A stretch of 7,530 nt of DNA. Origin: Veillonella sp. (GTDB lineage: Bacteria; Bacillota; Negativicutes; Veillonellales; Veillonellaceae). Shown here one piece after another: positions 6,542 through 7,530 of this stretch. Made by a program: the position numbers and the translations under genes. Location of the stretch: assembly GCA_019419725.1 (NCBI GenBank), contig DXZL01000067.1:1-7530 (forward strand), written 5' to 3'. The notes beneath the pieces are model-generated. The model worked only from the letters and a program-made list of their open reading frames with translations, had not been told where the DNA came from and ran no database searches. Every line of letters begins with the position of its first letter. The stretch's first letter is position 1.

Positions 6542-6546
6542 GGAGG
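6542..6546 (+). promoter_or_regulatory. Ribosome binding site of the radical SAM gene
   Basis: GGAGG lies four bases before ATG at 6551. Another ATG at 6547 directly abuts the GGAGG, is in a different frame and reaches a stop codon within about 75 bases, so 6551 is the start. Confidence 0.75.
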
Positions 6547-6550
6547 ATGT

Positions 6551-7530
6551 ATGATTCAATTAGATACGTCATGGTTACAACATGTCCAAAAGCCTGCTCG
6601 TTATACGGGTGGCGAATATAACAGTATCGTAAAAGATCACAGTACTGTTGATGTAACAATGGCATTAGCTTTTCCAGATGTATACGAAGTGGCCATGAGC
6701 CATTTGGGTATCAAAATTTTATATGGTCTTGTAAACCGTCGTGATGATGCAGCAGCGGAACGTGTGTTTGCACCTTGGCACGATATGGAAGAGGAGATGC
6801 GCAAGCGCAACATTCCTTTATTCTCTTTGGAAACTCGTACGCCTATTAAAGACTTTGATGTACTAGCCTTTACGCTTCAATATGAGATGAGCTTTACTAA
6901 TATTTTGAATATGCTCGATTTGGCTGGCATTCCTATGTACGCTAAAGATCGTGATATGGATTTCCCGTTACTCGTATGTGGTGGCCCATGTGCATTTAAT
7001 GTAGAGCCTATTGCAGATTTCTTTGATATTGTATCTCTCGGTGAATCCGAAGAATGGGGCGATGAATTTATCGACCTCTATAAAGCTGAAAAAGCAAAAG
7101 GTTTCCCTGGTGGTAAAGAGGCGTTTTTGCGTAAAGTGGCTCAAATTCCTGGTACCTATTGTCCAGCGTTATACGATGTAGAATACACAGAACAAGGCGA
7201 TTTTAAATCTATTACACCTCGCTTTGAAGATGTACCGGCAGCTGTAGAGAAACGCATCGTAGAAGATGTAGAAAATGTATTTTACCCTACAAAACCTGTG
7301 GTGCCTTTCTTGGATATTGTGCATGACCGGGCAGTACTAGAATTATTCCGCGGCTGTACACGTGGTTGTCGTTTCTGCCAAGCGGGAATGCTATACCGCC
7401 CTGTTCGTGAAAAGACGCCAGAGCGTTTGCTTCAAATTGCTAAGGATACGATTGCTAACACTGGTTATAATGAAATCTCTTTGATGAGCTTAAGCTCTGC
7501 GGATTATTCTAAATTGCCAGAGTTAGTAGA
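6551..7530 (+). CDS. Radical SAM protein, TIGR03960 type, 5' part only
   Basis: The first 326 codons are present and the gene continues past the right edge. The product resembles the TIGR03960 family of uncharacterised radical SAM proteins, usually about 600 residues, with a cobalamin-binding-like N-terminal domain and a radical SAM core. The N-terminal domain is seen in YEVAMSHLGIKILYG (about 49-63), CGGPCAFNVEPIADFFD (143-159) and SLGESEE just after. I see no DxHxxG cobalamin-ligand motif, so actual B12 binding is uncertain. The radical SAM cluster motif is CTRGCRFC, with Cys269, Cys273 and Cys276 as the CxxxCxxC ligands of a [4Fe-4S] cluster, inside FRGC-RFCQAGM. Its substrate is not known to me. 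In related genomes this gene commonly stands next to a DUF2344/TIGR03936 gene, RNase G and rplU-rpmA, which suggests a link to RNA or ribosome metabolism rather than the wall. It is separated from rodA by 57 nt and may have its own control. Confidence 0.9.
   Translation, partial: MIQLDTSWLQHVQKPARYTGGEYNSIVKDHSTVDVTMALAFPDVYEVAMSHLGIKILYGLVNRRDDAAAERVFAPWHDMEEEMRKRNIPLFSLETRTPIKDFDVLAFTLQYEMSFTNILNMLDLAGIPMYAKDRDMDFPLLVCGGPCAFNVEPIADFFDIVSLGESEEWGDEFIDLYKAEKAKGFPGGKEAFLRKVAQIPGTYCPALYDVEYTEQGDFKSITPRFEDVPAAVEKRIVEDVENVFYPTKPVVPFLDIVHDRAVLELFRGCTRGCRFCQAGMLYRPVREKTPERLLQIAKDTIANTGYNEISLMSLSSADYSKLPELV

Noticed and set aside
6494..6550. Intrinsic terminator between rodA and the radical SAM gene
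   Set aside because: The hairpins are AT-rich and no U-run follows either one. The T-run at 6485-6491 comes before them.
6547..6621. Short open frame from ATG at 6547, overlapping the start of the radical SAM gene
   Set aside because: The ATG touches the GGAGG with no spacing, the frame stops after about 25 codons, and the overlapping frame encodes a clear radical SAM protein.

Overview
The window is a compact, single-strand gene cluster for cell-wall elongation: mreB, mreC, mreD, a class B penicillin-binding protein 2 (mrdA/pbpA type), a MinD-like ATPase and rodA. The 5' part of a radical SAM gene of the TIGR03960 type follows and runs off the right edge. All genes are on the + strand. Spacings between neighbours are 1, -4, 23, 1, 5 and 57 nt, so the first six genes look like one transcription unit, with a candidate promoter in the first 35 bases. 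No mobile element, CRISPR array, tRNA or rRNA is visible.

The order mreBCD-mrdA-(min)-rodA-radical SAM gene is typical of Firmicutes in the broad sense. The AT-rich codon use and protein style fit the Negativicutes best, and a Veillonella-like bacterium is my best guess. This placement is inferred from gene order and recalled family sequences, not from a search. If it is right, the genes come from a Gram-negative-staining coccus that still carries a full elongasome operon.

MreB would form the cytoplasmic filament, MreC and MreD the membrane link, PBP2 the transpeptidase and RodA the partner glycosyltransferase. The MinD-like ATPase sits between the two enzymes, with no minC beside it. The radical SAM gene is probably the start of the next block; in relatives this block commonly continues with a DUF2344/TIGR03936 gene, RNase G and rplU/rpmA.

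PBP2 and RodA keep their signature catalytic residues, so wall synthesis appears intact. The two cytoskeletal ATPases do not look canonical. MreB has Arg where the family has its catalytic Glu (IERP instead of IEEP), and several nucleotide-pocket motifs are altered. MinD keeps its ATPase motifs but has lost the ExSxxRDxDR segment that carries the MinC/MinE contact residues in E. coli, and it has an unusual linker plus a basic, Trp-containing C-terminus. I infer that this operon has kept its enzymes while its spatial regulators have been repurposed. The 57-nt gap before the radical SAM gene also holds two mutually exclusive hairpins and a perfect palindrome.
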